64,000 nucleotides of DNA from Anthopleura xanthogrammica (GCA_964019055.1 OZ025216.1:5633840-5697839); one strand, 5' to 3'. Counted from the stretch's first letter, positions 31,973-42,375 are shown. The notes: generated from the letters alone by a model not told the origin. Numbers and translations: made by a program.

Positions 31973-32890
31973 TTACACATTTCTGGGCTCTGTGAAAGGG
32001 AGTAGGATTCTACTATGCTCCTTTGACTTTATGCCTGGCTTCAGGTGATTAACATAAAACCATTCTAAACTGTGTTGCAGTGTGAGCCAGTAATCCATGT
32101 TTAGTTTGATTCGCTCCACATGGTATCCCTTCTGAGTATAAACCAGAAAATGGCACCAGTCTCTCTTTGCAATGGCCATTTGGCCTTGAATTTGTGCATA
32201 GTAGTGATGATTTGTTTTCAAAGTAACTTCGTCATTAATACTTACAAGGTATTTTAAATTATCTGGTTGGGGGATATCATTTGCAACAGAAAAAGGACAT
32301 TTGATTTCTAGCACTCCTTTTCAACAACAAACACATTCTAACAGTAAATCAGGTGATGCTCCTAAAAAGTGTTTAGTTTCATCAATAAACAGTCCACATT
32401 CATGATGGCTTGTATCCTTATGATTTTCTTCAAATATCTTGATGTATGCTTCCTTTGCATGGAGTTCCATTTCCCTGCCATATTTTAATGCAGGCACATT
32501 TTCTGATGGTGCAGATTGACCAATCAAACTATCAACAAGTTTCTCAGAGCTGACATTGTTTCCAGTAGTTAGTAAACTTACAACTTTCGTCTTAACTTTG
32601 TAGAAATTTGAAGCAGTACTTCTTCCCTTGCGATGCTTGTGCCACATAGGGTTATTAGCCTGTCCCAGCGTAGCCTGCTCAATTTGCGTTATTTGTTCTG
32701 CAGTCAGCAGAGTACTGTCAGAAGGCACTGAAAGTGGCCTATAGTCATCTTCTATGTGCTCAGCATTTTGCATCATAACAACTACATCTTTTAGACCTTT
32801 GTAGACGTTTGCCGCCATTCTCTTTCAGGGATGGCATGTTTTTTCTCTACAGGCTCAAAAAGGGAGCGTCTTCTGTCAACAGTAGGTCTC
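31973..32890 (-). pseudogene. YqaJ-type nuclease, catalytic half, inside the TIR transposon
   Basis: An exon after TTTTTTTAG (near 32898) reads PKRPTVDRRRSLFEPVEKKH, then one frame change and NVYKGLKDVVVMMQNAEHIE, PMWHKHRKGRSTASNFYKVK (the RxGRxTAS start of YqaJ), ALKYGREMELHAKEAYIKIF (the GxxxExxA motif), HFLGASPDLLLECVCC, a TGA, then KGVLEIKCPFSVANDIPQPD (the EIKCP catalytic motif) and HHYYAQIQGQMAIAKRDWCH. All lambda-exonuclease-like YqaJ motifs are present. The TGA replaces the family Gly in CCGKG and is the main lesion. The N-terminal exon of the same gene is at 40155-40437, separated by the Gypsy insertion. Confidence 0.75.
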
Positions 32891-32898
32891 TTAGGCTC

Positions 32899-33240
32899 TA
32901 AAAAAAGAAAAGATTTAATAATATTATACTCAATAAAATTCTTGAAAATGTTTCAAGTTGAATTATAGAATGATAGTAATAAACCTGTGCAATAAAAGTT
33001 TAATGTTAGTGTGTAATGTTTTAATAAACACAAGAGAAAACAATGGAAATGTATTGAGTACTTTTGTCTATGTTAGTCTAATAACTATTGCATGGGTTTA
33101 TTGCAATCATTCTAATTCAATGTGTTTACAATTATTACTAATAACCCAGAGCCCGACAACCAAATTTATTAGTGCAAATAATATATTTTGTGTGTGTTTC
33201 TTGCACTTCCTGATTTTTAAAGCATTTACAGTGGTTATAC
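32899..33240. other. Intron-like AT-rich sequence between the YqaJ exon and the Gypsy remnant
   Basis: I see no coding match. The SWIM-containing middle of the YqaJ gene, expected here, is not visible, so it was deleted or never present. Confidence 0.4.
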
Positions 33241-33781
33241 CTTTGTTAAATTTTGGTGCTTTCCAGACCATGTCACAAATTTGCTTGGGCTGCACCACTG
33301 TTCTGTCTGCAGGGATAGTCCAAACACACTCCTTTGAGGTGCAGGCTGGGCTAGTTAGTTCATTTCTGTTGGCAGCATTCATGTTGGATTTTCCTGGGAT
33401 GTGGATTGCTTCGAAGTCGAGGTTCTGCATTTTCATGATGATGCGTTCAATTCTTGGTGTTAGCTTGGCTTGTGGGTTATTGAAGAGTGGTAGCAGGGGT
33501 TTGTGGTCTGTTGCAAGATTGAACTTTGGTGCACCTAGCAGGTACATTTGCAGGCGTGATGTGGCAAATTCTGCTGACAGTGCCTCCCTCTCCATTTGTG
33601 AGTAGCGCTTTTCGGTATCTGTCAGTGTTCGGCTAACATAGTGTACTGGTTGGAATCCTTCTGCTGTTCGTTGTAGAAGTGCGCCACCAAGGCCTTTAGG
33701 ACTGCCATCGCAGATGACTAGTGTCTCTCTGTCGGGCCTGTAGGGTATTAGGGTGGGTGCAGTAGTCAGTGCTGCCTTTAA
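33241..33781 (-). pseudogene. Gypsy-2 RNase H region
   Basis: Open on the minus strand: APTLIPYRPDRETLVICDGS, KGLGGALLQRTAEGFQPVHY, EKRYSQMEREALSAEFATSR, NLATDHKPLLPLFNNPQAKL and IERIIMKMQNLDFEAIHIPG. These are the D-E-D style blocks of Gypsy RNase H. It joins in frame to the RT segment at 37188 (QKAFEDL|KAAL) across the palindromic element when one TTAA is kept. Confidence 0.85.
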
Positions 33782-34785
33782 GAGGCTGTCTCAGTAAAAA
33801 CCGCCCACTCAACTTAGTTTAAAAAATATTTTTTTCTCAAACTCTGGCTATTGAAAGACTTTATTGGGGTGATCACTGAAACGAATTTGGTTTGGTTCAA
33901 AAATCTTTTTTGGCTACGCTAGGAGCCGTTAAAATTGTTGACGGCCTGGGGCCTGTGATGAGCCCTTGACGACCGAAAATTTAGCACTTATTCACAGCGC
34001 TGTACACAAATCATTCCGTAGATTTCAGAATCTTTTTTTACACCGATCTGTAGGCACACTATTGTAGTTTCATGAAATAAAAAGCTTCATCCAATCGGAG
34101 TAGCCGTAAGCAAGAAAACTAGGATATTGTTAGCCCTACTCCACACGCTGTCAGAGAGGGCTGAAAATGAGCAAAATATAAAAGCTTGTTCTGAAAAAGT
34201 GGGACCTGTCTACAACCTTTTTCCTATATGATCGAAGAGTTCTATCATTTATTGATACAAATCAGCAATAACCTGTGTACGTTTTCATTTTTTTTAAAGT
34301 TATGGCCGTTTCTATTGGTATACCTTGGAGAAATTTTCGAGTTGAAGTATCAAATCAGTATCGCATCATTCGAGTAGATTTTAAATAAAATTCCGCTTAC
34401 CTGCTTTCTAGGCTAGCCTCTTTTCCTCTCAAGCCATGCTAGAATTCTTTTAGATCACAAAAAGGCCATAAAGATCCCAATCGGAGAGAAAATTCATACT
34501 TCGTAACATTCATTCATTAGCCAAAGGTGTTCCTGGTCAATTATCCAAGGCTCGATATCTTGGCGTTTCAGGAAGTAAATTTTTCCTTTTGAGATTGGCC
34601 AAGCATTATATTTTCCAAAGTAGGTTTCCCACAACACTCAAGGCCAAATTTCAATGGAAAAAAGAGAATAAGGAGGGCTGAAAACCCAAGAAAACTACTC
34701 ACAAACTTCACGTTAAAATCATAGCACTTCGTATTATTGCTGCTTCCGCAGGGGTTCGACAGTAGCTTTTTGGGGGGAAACCGCT
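33782..34785 (+). repeat. Left long terminal inverted repeat (1,004 bp)
   Basis: Pairs with 36184-37187 along its full length. No open reading frame of note lies inside the arm. The inner border is the GGGGGGAAACCGCT segment at 34785. Confidence 0.9.
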
Positions 34786-35752
34786 GCTTTAATACCGCAG
34801 GCTCACAAATAATTTATTTTAGCTTTTCATCTTTTTGGCAGCATTGCTGAAGGTTTTTGATTTTTTTTTGCAGCATTGTATTCTTCTTCCTTCTTAAAGT
34901 GGTCATTTAGTGCCAATTTCCCAAGGCCTACAACTATTCAAAATCCTGGCTACTTTAATTTCCTGATATCAACAAATTTTACGAGGGGGTCGTTTACACA
35001 TTAAAAAAAATGTGTTGAGTATTAAATAATTCGAAGTCTATAAACCTTCTTACTCGCATAATATTTGGTAATTTTTGGCCGGGTTTTTTTTCCTTTGGTT
35101 TGGCCGTTTTTTTGGATGATGTTCTGAAAACAGGTTTTGGGCCCCCTATAAAGTCAAACTCTTGGCTACGTCCCTGTATCTAGCACCTAAGAGAAATTCT
35201 ATAACCTGTACAACACCGGCAAAGTTTGAGTTTTACGAGCTAAAAATTGCACTAGTGCCGTAAAAAAATCAATTTTCTTGAGCTCAACGTCACACTGACG
35301 AATAATACCATCCACAGCGGTACAATGCATGTGCATTTCCAAGAGCCTCGATTTCCAAATTTCCAGGGGGTTGGGGATATTCGCCAGAACCCGCCCTCAG
35401 ATCAGCCCCCTTCCCTCATGCTCCGCGGTGCCTGTAATCATATTTATTTAAAATCTGAGGAAGATTTTATCATCAACAAAAAATTGTAAGATCTCTATTT
35501 CATCCATTTTCATGTAAAATTTAGTCAAAAATCTAGAAAATCCCCTTCACTTTTTTTCTCATGCTTAAAATTAGCTTCTTTTTTCTGTAATCTGATTGGT
35601 TAAATGTATGCTTTCCGCAATTTCATTAGCTCTTCATAACTCGTGATTAAATCACACTGCCGAGAGTTAATTTAGATTGCGGAAATCACCAGTGATTTCA
35701 AAGTTTATATAGTTAACAAGTTTATAAGTAAATGCTATAAACATACGAGATC

Positions 35753-36005
35753 CTATTGCGATGTTTTTTCCAAGCAACAGGCGGACTTCCCAGTTAGTAT
35801 CTGTATTCACAGCGTTTCTGTTCTTGAGCGGTTTCTTAGGGCCGGAGTGCAGAGGGTACCGGCAGGTTGGAGGCGGTCTCCATTTTCGTCCCATGCTTCC
35901 ACGATGTTTTTCGCAAATCAAAAGATTTTCTACCTGACTAGATGTTAAATCAAATATGCCTGCCCTATTCAAAATCAAGTCACACTCTCCCACAAAACCA
36001 ATCAT
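35753..36005 (-). CDS. Cys/His-rich exon in the centre of the palindromic element
   Basis: From Met at 36005: MIGFVGECDLILNRAGIFDL, SQVENLLICEKHRGSMGRKW, RPPPTCRYPLHSGPKKPLKN, ending at a GTATGT donor (GSR|gtatgt). The pattern IC..HR..MG..W......C.YPLH resembles a zinc-binding N-terminal block that I know from cnidarian uncharacterised proteins. A second example is at 45379-45646. It is probably the surviving first exon of a longer element-borne gene. Function unknown. Confidence 0.45.
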
Positions 36006-36183
36006 CTGTGACAGGTGGCAGGCGCTTAGGTGACCTGAAATGTCATTCTGGCACTCTGATAAACGAGTAAGATCAAAATCACCACATCCACTTTCCCCCC
36101 TAGCTTCTAATAAGCATTTGCATTTTGCTCAATAAAACCACAGCAAAATAATTTTTAATGTAACTATGAAAGTACTTGATGTT

Positions 36184-37187
36184 AGCGGTTTCCCCCCAAA
36201 AAGCTACTGTCGAACCCCTGCGGAAGCAGCAATAATACGAAGTGCTATGATTTTAACGTGAAGTTTGTGAGTAGTTTTCTTGGGTTTTCAGCCCTCCTTA
36301 TTCTCTTTTTTCCATTGAAATTTGGCCTTGAGTGTTGTGGGAAACCTACTTTGGAAAATATAATGCTTGGCCAATCTCAAAAGGAAAAATTTACTTCCTG
36401 AAACGCCAAGATATCGAGCCTTGGATAATTGACCAGGAACACCTTTGGCTAATGAATGAATGTTACGAAGTATGAATTTTCTCTCCGATTGGGATCTTTA
36501 TGGCCTTTTTGTGATCTAAAAGAATTCTAGCATGGCTTGAGAGGAAAAGAGGCTAGCCTAGAAAGCAGGTAAGCGGAATTTTATTTAAAATCTACTCGAA
36601 TGATGCGATACTGATTTGATACTTCAACTCGAAAATTTCTCCAAGGTATACCAATAGAAACGGCCATAACTTTAAAAAAAATGAAAACGTACACAGGTTA
36701 TTGCTGATTTGTATCAATAAATGATAGAACTCTTCGATCATATAGGAAAAAGGTTGTAGACAGGTCCCACTTTTTCAGATCAAGCTTTTATATTTTGCTC
36801 ATTTTCAGCCCTCTCTGACAGCGTGTGGAGTAGGGCTAACAATATCCTAGTTTTCTTGCTTACGGCTACTCCGATTGGATGAAGCTTTTTATTTCATGAA
36901 ACTACAATAGTGTGCCTACAGATCGGTGTAAAAAAAGATTCTGAAATCTACGGAATGATTTGTGTACAGCGCTGTGAATAAGTGCTAAATTTTCGGTCGT
37001 CAAGGGCTCATCACAGGCCCCAGGCCGTCAACAATTTTAACGGCTCCTAGCGTAGCCAAAAAAGATTTTTGAACCAAACCAAATTCGTTTCAGTAATCAC
37101 CCCAATAAAGTCTTTCAATAGCCAGAGTTTGAGAAAAAAATATTTTTTAAACTAAGTTGAGTGGGCGGTTTTTACTGAGACAGCCTC
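36184..37187 (-). repeat. Right long terminal inverted repeat (1,004 bp)
   Basis: Reverse-complement copy of 33782-34785. The outer end abuts TTAA at 37188-37191. Confidence 0.9.
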
Positions 37188-38899
37188 TTAAGTCTTCAAA
37201 GGCTTTCTGTTGCTCCGGTCCCCACTTGAACTGTGTCTTGTCTTTAGTTAGACGTCTCAGTGGTTCGCATCTGCTTGAGAACCTGGCTATGTACCGTGAT
37301 AGGTATGCAACCATCTGTAGGAAGGATACCAGTTCTTCCTTGGTTTGAGGTGGTGTACAGGAGTTAACAGCTTTGACTTTGTTACTGCTGGGTTTGAGTC
37401 CCTCTGCTGTGAATAGATGTCCATGGAACTCTAGGGTTGTTTTTTGGAATTCACATTTTTCTTTTCTGATGGTCAGATTGTGGTCTTTTAGTCGCTTGAG
37501 TACTGCTGTAAGGTTTTTGTCGTGGTCAGCTTTGTGTATGCCTCCAATCAAGATGTCGTCTCTGTGGTTAAGCACTCTGGGGATGCCTGATATGATCTTT
37601 GACATTTCTGCATCAAATAGATCCTGGCTGTTCACGCCACCAAAGGCGAGTCTTTTGTATCTATAGTTTCCCCATGGTGTTGAGAATGTCATTGCCTTCC
37701 TTGATTCTTGGTCTAAGACAAACTGGTGATAGCCATGGTTGAGATCTAATTTACTGAACAACGTACAATTTTTGAACATTGTGATGAAGTCTTCGGTGAT
37801 GGGTGCTTGAACTTGTCGTGTTCGAAGCATGGATTTGTTGAGTATTCGCAGATCTAGACTAACTCTGATGTCCTTGGGGTTCTTGGGTTTTGGTTGTACA
37901 ACCATCGGTGAACACCAGGTTATCGGTTCTTGGTCTGGCACTTTCTCCATGATATCGTGTTCGATGAACTCATCAAGTCGGTTTTTGAGTGGTTCCATCA
38001 GGTGGTACGCAACACGTCGTGGTTTCTGTGCTATCGGTTTGACGTCCTCTTTCATTGGTAGGTGTAGCTGTATTTCTGCACCGTTGCGTGTAGCTCTACC
38101 TATTCCATGTAGTAGGCTTTGGAATGGTTCTAGTACCTTGCCAGCTATGGACTGTGTCTCTTGGGTTTTTCGTTACTTTACGCGGGAACATGGTGTCTTT
38201 ATTTGGCTCTTTCAGTTTTCCCGTTTCATCGATAATTATCATGCCTAGTTCGTCCAGAGTTGTACGTCCGAGTAGAGGTAAAGAGTTCATTCGTCCTTGT
38301 ACAACTATCAGTTCAGTTTCTGTACGTCTTGTTTCGTTCTCAATGGTGACTTTGCATTCGCCTTTAACAGGTAGCGTTGCTTTCAGTGTCTTGAGTTTAA
38401 CTTGAGATTCTTGGAGTTGTAAGTCGGGTAGGTTCTTTTGTAGTTCTTCAAATTGAAATTCATCAATGATGTTAGTGTCGGCACCCGTGTCCGGTTCGAT
38501 GATTGTTTCTTGTCCGTTTATGTAAACAATGCAAGATAACGCAGCATGGTTTCCTTTAGTGGTTCTGCCAGCATGTTTCACTGCCATGTGGCTTGTGAAA
38601 TCTTCATCGCTAGAGTTGCTTTCCTCATGAGTTGTTTCGTCGCTTGAACTCTGATCAGTGTGATTGTTCGTAACGTACTTGACATGGTGGGGTTTAAGGC
38701 GTTGTTGTGCTGTGTGTCTTTCGTTGCTACCTGAAATGTGTCGTCGAGCATTGGAATGTGTGCGGTTGTTGTCCCTCGAAGAATCGTCTCTGTGATGCTG
38801 GTTTAAACCTTTAGATCGGCAAACTTTAGCGTAGTGGTTTCGTTTTCCGCATGAAGAGCATACGGATCCTATTGCTGGGCAGTTCTTGTGGTCTGTACT
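37188..38899 (-). pseudogene. Gypsy-2 protease and reverse transcriptase region
   Basis: The second zinc knuckle CSSCGKRNHYAKVC is near 38850. The protease frame (38587-38096) has the active site EPDTGADTNIIDE and LLGRTTLDELGM. RT (38055-37190) shows MEKVPDQEPITWCSPMVVQP, LFSKLDLNHGYHQFVLDQES, KRLAFGGVNSQDLFDAEMSK, and an active site reading HRDDILIGG, with Arg-Asp-Asp keeping both catalytic Asp. A thumb/linker follows (TKEELVSFLQMVAYLSRYIA, KDKTQFKWGPEQQKAFEDL). A frame change separates protease and RT near 38075. RT is otherwise open for about 300 codons. Confidence 0.85.
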
Positions 38900-39505
38900 C
38901 CAGGTGATCTGAGGAAAAGCGATTAGCCAATCAGATTGCGAATCGTGATATCCGAAAAAGAATCAATCCCATGCGTCTTTTCGAGCTCAATCATGGATAA
39001 ACAGAGGGAAATCAAAACAAAACCAAATAGCATACAAGTACAATAATGCTAGGAAAAGTGTCATTTAGCCGATTATTTAAGGCTAAAAATGTTTCTACTT
39101 CAAAGAATATGTTGTCTAGATGAGACTAAGAATATAGTTTCATCGGTTAGGTTAATATTCATGGTTTTTTATTAAAGAATTACCGTTGAAACGATCTCGA
39201 AGAAGCTGCCGAAAAGCTTTCTCGATTCCTTGGCAGGATTTAACTAAAATTTCCACACCTTACGCTCCTCTTTTGTCCTTGGCAATCTCCAGGATGCTTT
39301 GAACCTTAAGAAAATCCTTTTATCTGTTATTTATAGTCTCGTTTTTAATAAGAAAAGACTTATTGGCGAGAAAGTCGCTCATAATTAGCCTATTTTCAAG
39401 ATGGCCGCCATGAAACTCAAGTGAATTGAGCGTACGGTGGATGATGGGATTGATTCTTTTTCAGATCAGGAAATCATGCTTTGCGCGCCTAGTCAGATCA
39501 CCTGG
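38900..39505. mobile_element. 606-bp MITE inserted in the Gypsy gag zinc knuckle
   Basis: Perfect 13-bp terminal inverted repeats CCAGGTGATCTGA (38900-38912) and TCAGATCACCTGG (39493-39505), with further imperfect pairing (AAAAAGAATCAATCCCATG/GATGGGATTGATTCTTTTT). The flanks carry a 2-bp repeat CT (38898-38899, 39506-39507). Removing the element and one CT rejoins gag as CDRCGYSTDHKNC. No coding sequence. The superfamily is uncertain. Confidence 0.75.
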
Positions 39506-40154
39506 CTGTATCCACAGCGGTCACATGTTCCTGTTGTCGATGCATGTGCGTTTGACCTTTGATCGTGGTGCTGTTCACGGTGATGTTGGAATCTGCCACG
39601 CGCATAGTTGTGTCTCTCGTGAGGAGTTTTAGCTGTGTTTTGAACTCGTTTGACTGTGTTTGTGACGTCTAGCTTTTTTTCAATGGCTTCTGCTTGTCTC
39701 GCAGCTTCTTCATCAAGTTCCGCCTCCTCAAGGATCTGTTCTAATGTCCAGTTTTTTCGTATGGTCCTGAATCTTATGGTGTTATTGTTCATTGTTTTGA
39801 TAAGATGGTCTCGTATGACCTCCTCTTGGTTCGTGAATTCGCATCCGGTAGCGACCTCTTTAATTCTTGTGCAGTAGTGTGTCAGTGATTCGTTTTCTTC
39901 TTGTGTAAGGTTTCCAAATCTGAATCGCGCGAAGTCTTTGTTTTTCTTGGGCAGAAAATGTTTGTTTAGCTTCGCCACGAGGATCGTGTATTCATCGGCG
40001 CCTGGAAGAGCAGTTAGAGTGTCTTCTAGATCGGCGATGGTTTGGCCTCCATAGATAATTAAACCGTCTTTCTTTGCTTCAGGGTCTGTGATCTTGAAAA
40101 ATCGAAACTGCCTTTCGATGTCCTTGATCCATTTTTCCCAACTGACGGCTTATT
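39506..40154 (-). pseudogene. Gypsy-2 gag (capsid region, first zinc knuckle)
   Basis: Open on the minus strand from about 40150: WEKWIKDIERQFRFFKITDP, GQTIADLEDTLTALPGADEY, LNKHFLPKKNKDFARFRFGN, ESLTHYCTRIKEVATGCEFT, then a basic tail and CDRCGYS, where the MITE starts. This is a retrotransposon gag capsid followed by nucleocapsid. The N-terminus is missing. Confidence 0.8.
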
Positions 40155-40437
40155 TATGTGTACACTTGGCTTTAAGAAAACCATTCTCTGAGTCAGTTGA
40201 TATGGGGTGCCAGAGAATCTCTTTCAGCCAACCGGATTCATAAAGATGGTAGGCCTTTCCTTGTTTATACTCATTTGATACGCGTTTATGCAAAGCCACG
40301 TCCTTTCCAGGGTGATCTTCCATAAGAAAAACAGTAATGTCACTTAAAAATATCGGAGGCCAAGATGTAATGCCATCACTTTCACGAAGCCAGTCATTTA
40401 GAGTAGGCGACCGGAAGCGGGAAACTCTTGATGCGTG
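40155..40437 (-). pseudogene. YqaJ-family protein, N-terminal exon inside the TIR transposon
   Basis: Reading inward from the right TIR: RFRSPTLNDWLRESDGITSW, PPIFLSDITVFLMEDHPGKD, HKRVSNEYKQGKAYHLYESG, WLKEILWHPISTDSENGFLK, AKCTHK, then broken by the Gypsy remnant. DWL..SDGI..WPP, GKAY...SGWLKEI..H and FLKAKC are the N-terminal block of the SWIM-YqaJ family as I know it. The expected next block (SQRV..., SWIM finger) is missing. The frame enters directly from the TIR, so the coding start of the element's gene must be very close to its end. Confidence 0.6.
40407..40437 (-). repeat. Right TIR of the YqaJ-carrying transposon
   Basis: Reverse complement of 31808-31838 with one mismatch; flanked by TATA (40438-40441). 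Confidence 0.9.
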
Positions 40438-40870
40438 TATAGCCTCCCATTCACATTTTTGATGGTCGTGTCGAATGCACAGGACTTTCTCGACATCTCC
40501 AATGGTGAGGAAGGTGAATATTTGCTGCCAAAATGTAGCAAAGACTTCCCTCTTAACACCACTCCTTGACCTTCTTCTACTCTCCCTCTATCATCAATAA
40601 CCCAGAAGTCCAAGCTTTCTTTCATTATTGCCGGGTCAGAGAAGAGTTGCATGAGTTCTTCCTTAATTTTAGCATGATGAATCTCTACCACTTTACTTGC
40701 AGGCACTGCCAAAGAACGGATGCATTGATGAATTAAAATCGAAAATGGAACAGGGAAATCATACGAACTGCCAGAAAAATATATTTTGTTATTTACAAAA
40801 GTCAATATAATAGCATTTCCATCAAAAATGTTGAAGGGAAAACTGTCAGATGAATTTTTAGAGGACCAGA
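40438..40870 (-). pseudogene. HECT-like gene exon interrupted by the TIR transposon
   Basis: The minus strand gives NSSDSFPFNIFDGNAIILTF, VNNKIYFSGSSYDFPVPFSI, VVEIHHAKIKEELMQLFSDP, IMKESLDFWVIDDRGRVEEG and QGV, then after a one-base frame change REVFATFWQQIFTFLTIGDV, EKVLCIRHDHQKCEWEAI, where the transposon begins. The order IYF.G.S.DFPVP, HH.....LF.DPAIM, EEG.G...R.VF..FW, RHD....EWEAI is that of HECT/G2E3-like proteins of cnidarians and fish. These would be ubiquitin ligase-like by family; this copy cannot act. The continuation is at 31803-31487. Confidence 0.55.
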
Positions 40871-41423
40871 AATAGTGTAACTACTCGGTTTCCCATCATG
40901 TTTTGTGCTACAAATTCATGCCTGTGCATTGGCTATTAGAAAATACTAAAGAAATTAAATGCCATTATTTGCAGTCTTCATTTCATAGCAGTCCAACAGA
41001 TTGTACAGAGCTTGAGTTTTAAAGATAAAACTGAGAAAATACTTGCTTGATAAAACCAGAAATTACTCGAAAACAAAGGTTTTTTTTTTCTCAACCCTTT
41101 ACAGTAAGGTAATCTTTTAACTTCAAGTGTAGATATCATCATTGATTTTTTGCCCTTTTAAATTGACAAAGCAAGCTTGGGCCTAGGGGCAAATAATGGA
41201 AGGTTCTTGTTGGAATTTTTTCCTGTCTTGAACCTTGGGCTATTGCCTTTTGGGTATCTCAAGTTGTCTTTATATTCACCTCTGAACAAAATTCAGTCAT
41301 TTGGACAAGCATGAAAAATGATTTCTGGAATAAGAAATGGCTTAATTATAATCAATTGGTATGCCTCCTTGTAATACTTAGGAAGAAGATTATCTTGAGG
41401 TAAGATGGGATGCCATATCTCCA
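40871..41423. other. Non-coding, nothing recognised
   Basis: AT-rich sequence, possibly intron of the HECT-like gene. No exon is supported. Confidence 0.4.
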
Positions 41424-41752
41424 AATTTTTTATTTTTTATTTTTTTGAGATTTACCCGCAGGCTGGTGCTGTACAATAGGACACAAGGTCCCCTTCGAGG
41501 TACATTGCACCAATTCCCAACCCCTTAAAACTCCCATACCCATCCCACAATCAACCCAATAAGAAATCATTAGTAAAGGCCAGACACTGAGGGTGGTCAC
41601 TGCCAGGGTTTCTTTACGTCCTCAGTGGTTCTTTTACGTCCCTCCAATGCAGGGTTAGGTAGTGTAGAGAGACGGGACCGCCATCTTACGTGGTCATCCG
41701 AGCCACGGGAAGGTCTAACCGTTTGTAGATGTAATTACAAAGGCAGCACCTT

Positions 41753-41786
<34 letters not shown>

Positions 41787-41858
41787 CCTGGGCTTGAACC
41801 CACGACCTCCCGCAAGAAAGTCCGGTGCTCAACCAACTGAGCCAACCGGGTGGCGGTG
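41424..41858 (-). repeat. tRNA-headed SINE, copy 1
   Basis: On the minus strand the head (41858-41777) reads CCCGGTTGGCTCAGTTGGTT, GAGCACCGGACTT and GGTTCAAGCCCAGGCCGG, with the A box (TGGCTCAGTTGG) and B box (GGTTCAAGCCC) of a tRNA-type Pol III promoter. The body ACACTCAGGGTC... through CCTGGCAGTGACCACCCTCA is shared with 56593-56975. It ends in an A-rich tail at 41424. There is no intact tRNA fold, so it is not a tRNA gene. Confidence 0.85.
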
Positions 41859-42375
41859 TATTTTAGAAAATGCTTTTTTGCTTATTGATGGATGAGATGA
41901 GAACCAAGCAAACACATGCACAACTGCTTCAAATACAGTCACTGTTAAATTTGGGTTGGATTACAATAAATTAGATTAAAATATTAATCATAGAATCATA
42001 TAAGAGCATGCGACATAAATTGTACTATATAGTGATAAATTATGCAAATCTATAGTTTTTTATTAATTGTCTGTCTGTAATGTCCTGGGTTAACCTGAGT
42101 ATCAGGCTTTCCAGGGAAGGGGGAGGGGGAAAAGTGAGTGAGAAAGTGAGCGAGGAAAAAGAGAGAGGGAAAGGAAAGCCTGACACTGAATTAGGTTTCG
42201 AGCTATCTGCCCCATTGAAATGGGATACTCCGCTCTAGGTAAGCCAGCCAATCAGAATTACTTCCGGTTAAACGCATGTCAATGAACTGTCAAAAATTTG
42301 CTGCGCCTATTGAATTTGGCAGGAAATGAAGATTCACGGTAAAGGTTTTGTTATGGTTTCTTTGTTGTCGTTCTT

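Larger units (their letters stand above)
33782..37187. mobile_element. TTAA-flanked element with 1,004-bp inverted arms (Kolobok-like foldback)
   Basis: The left arm 33782-34785 and right arm 36184-37187 are inverted copies of exactly equal length. I noticed only two mismatches (GATCACTG/GATTACTG and TTGTTCTG/TTGATCTG). Ends are GAGGCTGTCTCAGTAAAAAC. TTAA flanks the element (33778-33781 and 37188-37191), and deletion of the element plus one TTAA restores the Gypsy frame. The unique 1,398-bp centre holds one minus-strand exon (36005-35753). No transposase is visible, so it is non-autonomous. TTAA duplication points to the Kolobok (or piggyBac) superfamily. Confidence 0.85.
33241..40154 (-). 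mobile_element. Gypsy retrotransposon remnant (no LTRs), host of two further insertions
   Basis: Gag-pol sequence of a second Gypsy lineage, inserted inside the YqaJ gene of the TIR transposon. Its left edge is lost in the RNase H/integrase linker (KQICDMVWKAPKFN) and its right edge inside gag (VSWEKWIKDIERQFRFF). No LTR or target duplication is visible at either edge, so ends were deleted or the copy is partial. It contains the TTAA-flanked palindromic element (33782-37187) and the MITE (38900-39505). Confidence 0.8.
31808..40437 (-). mobile_element. TIR DNA transposon carrying a YqaJ/SWIM-family gene (with nested insertions)
   Basis: Terminal inverted repeats 31808-31838 and 40407-40437 match over 31 nt with one mismatch and start CACGCATCAAGAGTTTCCCG. 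TATA flanks both ends (31804-31807, 40438-40441). Deleting the element and one TATA restores the HECT-like frame (EWEAIAHILLFG), so the borders are well supported. Because of the TATA palindrome the target copy could equally be called AT with ends ACACGC. The only gene of its own that I see is a YqaJ-type nuclease gene; no DDE transposase is visible. I recall ISL2EU-group PHIS elements as carrying a YqaJ-type gene with a 2-bp AT duplication, so this may be a relative. Without its nested Gypsy element it would be about 1.7 kb. Confidence 0.8.

Noticed and set aside
31707..32048. Plus-strand ORF containing YTHQEFPAS, similar to the end of the ORF at 40398
   Set aside because: The similarity is only the shared terminal inverted repeat of the transposon read in two places.
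41777..41858. tRNA gene on the minus strand
   Set aside because: It has A and B boxes but is followed by a conserved SINE body and an A-rich tail, and a second copy has the same layout. It is a SINE head, not a tRNA gene.
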